From assembly GCA_027036755.1 (NCBI GenBank), contig JALWDV010000669.1, forward strand, positions 1 to 7,874: 7,874 bases of DNA, given 5' to 3'. This DNA is from Anaerolineae bacterium (GTDB lineage: Bacteria; Chloroflexota; Anaerolineae; J102). Below the pieces are notes generated by a model. The model was not told where the DNA came from. It did no database searches and saw only the letters and a program-made list of their open reading frames with translations. Every line of letters starts with the position of its first letter. The first letter of the stretch is position 1. Shown in pieces: positions 5,210-7,874 of this stretch. The translations under genes were made by a program, and so were the position numbers.

Positions 5210-5364
5210 GTAACTACTAACGTACTTGACTTTAAGTCGCCAAAAGCCACGAAGGCTCGAAGTTTTTCGAAGACACGAAGAAAAAAATAAAGAAAAATAC
5301 TTCGTGCCTTCGCCTTTCTTCGTGTCTTCGTGGCAAAAAGTGGTGGCTACACCTTAGTAGTTAC
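5210..5364. repeat. 155-bp inverted-repeat element with 11-bp ends
   Basis: The outer ends are a perfect 11-bp inverted pair, GTAACTACTAA (5210-5220) and TTAGTAGTTAC (5354-5364). Inside is a second, longer palindrome: CGAAGACACGAAGAAA (5268-5283) pairs perfectly with TTTCTTCGTGTCTTCG (5315-5330), and GCCACGAAG (5246-5254) pairs with CTTCGTGGC (5326-5334). The arms consist of degenerate ACGAAG/CGAAG units. There is no open reading frame with a plausible start. The form suggests a MITE-like or REP-like dispersed element between the regulator and hydrolase genes. It could also fold in RNA and separate the expression of the two genes, but no T run supports simple termination. Confidence 0.65.
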
Positions 5365-5418
5365 GTTCCATCTTTCTCAGGACAGTCAATCATTTAATTC
5401 ACTTTTAGAGGAAAACTC

Positions 5419-6627
5419 ATGGACATCACTCAGCAGATTCGTGAACGCGTCGAGGCGTATCACGACGACATCATCCAATTCATGCGCGACATCGTCGCCA
5501 TCCCCTCCTACGACAGCCAGATCGGCCCGGTGGGCGAACGCATCGCCGAAGAGATGCGCAAGCTGGGCTTCGATGAGGTGCGTTTCGACGTTCAGGGCAA
5601 CATCCTGGGACGAATCGGCGACGGGCCCAACAAGGTGCTCTACGACAGCCACATCGACACAGTGGGCATCGGCGATCCCGAAGCCTGGGAGTGGGATCCT
5701 TTCGTGGGCAAGGTGGAGGATGGGATTCTCTACGCCCGCGGGGCCTGCGACGAGAAGAACTCCACGCCCGGCATGGTCTATGGCCTGGCCATCGCCCGAG
5801 ACCTGGGGCTGCTGGAGGGCTGGACCGCGTATTACTTCGGCAACATGGAGGAATGGTGCGATGGCATCGCTCCCAACGTGTTGGTGGAGGTGGAGGGCAT
5901 CCGCCCCGATTTTGTGGTCATCGGCGAACCCACCAAGATGCAGGTTTATCGCGGCCACAAGGGCCGGGTCGAGATGGAGGTCATCGCCAAGGGGCGCAGC
6001 GCCCATGCGGCCAGCAATCATCTGGGCGACAACGCCATCTACAAGATGCTGCCCGTCATTGCCGGCATTCGCGACATGGAGCCGCAACTGGGCGATGATC
6101 CATTCCTGGGACACGGGAAGATCACCGTTTCGGACATGCACGTGAAGACGCCCAGCATCAACGCCGTGCCCGACGAGGCCAAAATCTACATCGACCGCCG
6201 CATGACCTTTGGCGAGGACAAGGATGAGGCGGTGGCCCAGGTGGCGGCGCTGATTCCCGAGGGTCAGGAAAAGGATTTCGAGGTCAACATCCTGCAATAT
6301 CGGGATGAGAGCTACACAGGTTTCGTCTTCGAGGTGGAAAAGTACTTCCCGGCCTGGGCGCTGCCCGAGGATGCGCCCATCGTGCAGGCGGGCGTCGAGG
6401 CGGCCAGCGCCTATCTCGGCCATGCCGTGCCCACAGGCAAATGGAGCTTCTCCACCAACGGCATCTACTGGATGGGAAAGGCGGGCATTCCCAGCATCGG
6501 CTTCGGGCCTGGCGATGAGATTTACGCCCACACCACGCTGGATCAGGTGCGGTTGCAAGATGTGGTGGACGCCACCGGCTTCTACGCGCTTTTCCCCAAA
6601 ATGCTGGCTGAAAAAATCCAGAAGTAA
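5419..6627 (+). CDS. ygeY: YgeY-family M20 metallohydrolase (selenium/purine-cluster-linked)
   Basis: A 402-residue M20/M28-type zinc amidohydrolase close in length and sequence to E. coli YgeY (about 403). The catalytic set is complete: SHIDTVGIG at 77-85 (ligand H78, D80), ACDEKN at 109-114 (bridging D111), MEEWCDG at 143-149 (base E144, ligand E145), GEPT at 169-172 (ligand E170) and AHTTLDQV at 370-377 (ligand H371). The dimerisation domain is inserted at about 178-290 and includes SAHAA (194-198). Hallmarks shared with YgeY include KWSFSTNG (341-348) and GIPSIGFGPG (356-365). GAGG at 5408-5411, 7 nt upstream, fixes the start. The family cleaves amide, carbamoyl or acyl bonds of small amino-acid-like substrates. 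In E. coli the gene lies with ygeW and ygeX in a cluster linked to anaerobic purine breakdown. The next gene follows after 20 bp, so the two are probably cotranscribed. Confidence 0.93.
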   Translation: MDITQQIRERVEAYHDDIIQFMRDIVAIPSYDSQIGPVGERIAEEMRKLGFDEVRFDVQGNILGRIGDGPNKVLYDSHIDTVGIGDPEAWEWDPFVGKVEDGILYARGACDEKNSTPGMVYGLAIARDLGLLEGWTAYYFGNMEEWCDGIAPNVLVEVEGIRPDFVVIGEPTKMQVYRGHKGRVEMEVIAKGRSAHAASNHLGDNAIYKMLPVIAGIRDMEPQLGDDPFLGHGKITVSDMHVKTPSINAVPDEAKIYIDRRMTFGEDKDEAVAQVAALIPEGQEKDFEVNILQYRDESYTGFVFEVEKYFPAWALPEDAPIVQAGVEAASAYLGHAVPTGKWSFSTNGIYWMGKAGIPSIGFGPGDEIYAHTTLDQVRLQDVVDATGFYALFPKMLAEKIQK

Positions 6628-6647
6628 GCACGCCCACAACGCCTTCC

Positions 6648-7490
6648 ATGTCAACTGATCGATCGCTGCTGGCCGCCTGGCTGCGAGCCATTCCCCAATC
6701 GCGACATGCTCCCCGCCCGCTGCACGAGCTTCCGGGCGGGGAGGTCACGGGCCGCGGGCTGGTCGCGCTGTTGGAAACCTGGGGCGCGGTGACTGTGAAC
6801 GATGCGGGCATCCGCGCCGCGTCGCAGCCCGCCTACTATTTCTTGCACAGCCTGGCCGCATGGGCCGAGAGCGGCGGGCATGTCATCGAAGATTGGTCGG
6901 AAACCCATGGCGTCCGGCCGGACGCGGGCCTGCAGCATGGCTCCAGCCTGGTCTTTCTGCTGGAGCAAGCGCGTTTGCGGCGTTACGCCGACGCCCCCGC
7001 CATTCGCTTCACCCCGGTGGCCGAAATCCTCATCCTTCGCCCCGGCTCCCCGCCCCGCTTCCTGGCGCAATGGGATGAGCGCGCGGGAAGGTATCAGGTC
7101 ATCGGCGGGCGACAGAAATCGGATGGGGACTGGCGGGAGCCCATCGAGCAAACCGCCATCCGCGAGCTGGAAGAGGAGCTGGCGTATCAGGTCGATTACA
7201 GGGCTGGGGATTTCTCCCTGGCCTTTTTGGCTGCATTCGAGGGGAGCAAACGGCTTTCTCCCTCCTTTGGCGCGCTCACCGCTTATCATTTCAGCTTCTT
7301 TCAGGCGTTGAATCTGCCCCCCCTGCAACTGGGCCCGAACGACCGCTGGGTCAGCCGGGCGGAGTTGCTGGCCGGGCGCACGGAAGATGGCCAGGCCGTG
7401 AGCGGGAATCACATTCGTCCCCTTGAAGCGGCTTTGGGCAAACGCATCGACCAGTTGCCAACCTCTTTTCGACAGGATGCTGGATATTAG
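6648..7490 (+). CDS. Nudix-domain protein with degenerate Nudix box and an N-terminal extension
   Basis: Predicted 280-residue protein. A Nudix hydrolase fold is likely at about residues 123-245. The box helix is E164-x7-R172-E173-L174-E175-E176-E177, so the metal-binding REUxEE core is intact. The box deviates in two places: the usual glycine after EEx is alanine (A179), and the spacing from GG (153-154) to E164 is about 4 residues longer than normal. The first roughly 120 residues are not a Nudix domain, and I do not recognise them; they look helical and could be a regulatory or winged-helix-like module. The start is the first ATG after the hydrolase stop, with a 20-bp gap and no clear Shine-Dalgarno sequence, so coupled translation is possible. 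The last codons and the stop lie within an AT-rich palindromic repeat. It may hydrolyse or simply sense a nucleotide-linked metabolite; no substrate can be assigned. Confidence 0.78.
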   Translation: MSTDRSLLAAWLRAIPQSRHAPRPLHELPGGEVTGRGLVALLETWGAVTVNDAGIRAASQPAYYFLHSLAAWAESGGHVIEDWSETHGVRPDAGLQHGSSLVFLLEQARLRRYADAPAIRFTPVAEILILRPGSPPRFLAQWDERAGRYQVIGGRQKSDGDWREPIEQTAIRELEEELAYQVDYRAGDFSLAFLAAFEGSKRLSPSFGALTAYHFSFFQALNLPPLQLGPNDRWVSRAELLAGRTEDGQAVSGNHIRPLEAALGKRIDQLPTSFRQDAGY

Positions 7491-7574
7491 ATATTTGGTA
7501 TTGGATATTGAGTATTGGGTATTTGAACCATGCCCTGGCTTTCCTTTCTCCAATATCTAATATCCAATATCCAA
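7482..7574. repeat. AT-rich palindromic repeat of GGATATT-type units
   Basis: GGATATTAGATATT (7482-7495) is the perfect reverse complement of AATATCTAATATCC (7552-7565). TTGGATATTG (7501-7510) is the reverse complement of CAATATCCAA (7565-7574). Each arm is built from degenerate heptamer-like GGATATT/GGTATT units. The left arm overlaps the end of the Nudix gene and provides its stop codon (7488-7490). Such ATATTGGATATTGG repeats are common between genes in some Chloroflexi-like genomes as I recall. The RNA form is a long AT-rich hairpin between the Nudix and carbamoyltransferase genes. Confidence 0.65.
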
Positions 7575-7613
7575 ATTTCTCAAACGTTATCTTATATTCA
7601 CAACTTTTCCCAA

Positions 7614-7620
7614 AAGGAGA
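7614..7620 (+). promoter_or_regulatory. Strong ribosome binding site of the carbamoyltransferase gene
   Basis: AAGGAGA at 7614-7620 lies 7 nt before ATG 7628 and fixes that start. The strong site contrasts with the missing one before the Nudix gene. I see no convincing promoter between the palindromic repeat and this site. Confidence 0.75.
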
Positions 7621-7627
7621 TTTTGCA

Positions 7628-7874
7628 ATGCAAACCAATATGCGCGGTCTGGACATGATCACCACCCAGGAGTGGACAAAGGGCCAGTTGGACACTGTCA
7701 TGGACATCGCCTTCGACCTGAAGAAAAAGCGGGCCTTGGGCATTCCCCATCCCTATCTGCGGGATAAAACGCTGGCCATGCTCTTTTTCTTCAGCTCGAC
7801 CCGCACCCGCGGCTCTTTCGAATCGGGCATGGCCCAATTGGGCGGGCACGCCGCGTTCGTCGAAAGCCGCACCA
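7628..7874 (+). CDS. Aspartate/ornithine carbamoyltransferase family protein, 5' part only
   Basis: The first 82 codons are present and the right edge cuts the gene. The N-terminal carbamoyl-phosphate-binding domain of the transcarbamylase superfamily is recognisable by the SSTRTR motif at residues 56-61, followed by GSFESGMAQLGGHAAFVE (62-79), the pattern shared by ornithine-type transcarbamylases. STRT binds carbamoyl phosphate. The amino-acid-binding half is missing, so ornithine, N-acyl-ornithine and YgeW-type (knotted) members cannot be separated here. Being downstream of a ygeY-like gene favours a catabolic, YgeW-like job, transferring a carbamoyl group to phosphate rather than making citrulline, but that is inference. 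AAGGAGA at 7614-7620 fixes the start. It is 137 bp after the Nudix gene. Confidence 0.88.
   Translation, partial: MQTNMRGLDMITTQEWTKGQLDTVMDIAFDLKKKRALGIPHPYLRDKTLAMLFFFSSTRTRGSFESGMAQLGGHAAFVESRT

Noticed and set aside
5268..5330. Inner hairpin of the 155-bp element as an intrinsic terminator
   Set aside because: The loop is 31 nt and no T run follows the stem on either strand; repeat-element structure explains it better.
5386..6654. Long minus-strand reading frame of 422 codons opposite the YgeY-family gene
   Set aside because: It is a shadow of a gene with a complete, family-matching catalytic set on the plus strand. It has no recognisable motif; long antisense frames are expected in GC-rich DNA.

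Overview
The window is about 7.9 kb of GC-rich bacterial chromosome carrying eight protein genes, seven complete and one cut by the right edge. Coding density, AGGAGG-type ribosome binding sites and a consensus sigma-70 promoter show a bacterium. The protein flavour, plus intergenic palindromic repeats that include the repeat encoding 'CPERSRR'-like peptides, suggest a Chloroflexota (Anaerolineae-like) genome. That taxon is an inference from memory, not a computed assignment.

Layout: four genes run leftward from a divergent promoter region at about 4315-4460. They are a two-ACT-domain GcvR-like protein (3781-4314), a long ROK-like sugar-kinase-fold protein (2263-3642), a YgeA-type amino-acid racemase (1366-2076) and a PIG-L/LmbE-type deacetylase (147-995). 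Four genes run rightward: a GntR/UTRA repressor-type regulator (4461-5189), a YgeY-family M20 metallohydrolase (5419-6627), a Nudix-domain protein with an extra N-terminal region (6648-7490) and the start of an aspartate/ornithine carbamoyltransferase-family enzyme (7628 to the edge). The GntR gene has a perfect TTGACA-17 bp-TATAAT promoter followed by a TTGT/ACAA dyad that would suit an operator.

Working hypothesis: this is part of a catabolic island for nitrogenous small molecules (amino acids, ureido or carbamoyl compounds). YgeY and a carbamoyltransferase (YgeW) also lie close together in the E. coli yge purine/selenium-linked cluster. Here the racemase, the ACT-domain protein and the PIG-L deacetylase would add stereochemical, sensing and deacylation functions. 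No substrate can be read from the sequence.

Non-coding structure: each of the five inter-gene gaps longer than 100 bp, apart from the divergent promoter region, holds a different repeat or palindrome. They are a 15-bp inverted pair around the PIG-L gene with decamer repeats, a 99-bp nested palindromic element, a heptamer tandem, a 155-bp inverted-repeat element and an AT-rich GGATATT-type palindrome that supplies the stop codon of the Nudix gene. The divergent promoter region is free of them. I found no tRNA, rRNA, CRISPR array or transposase gene.
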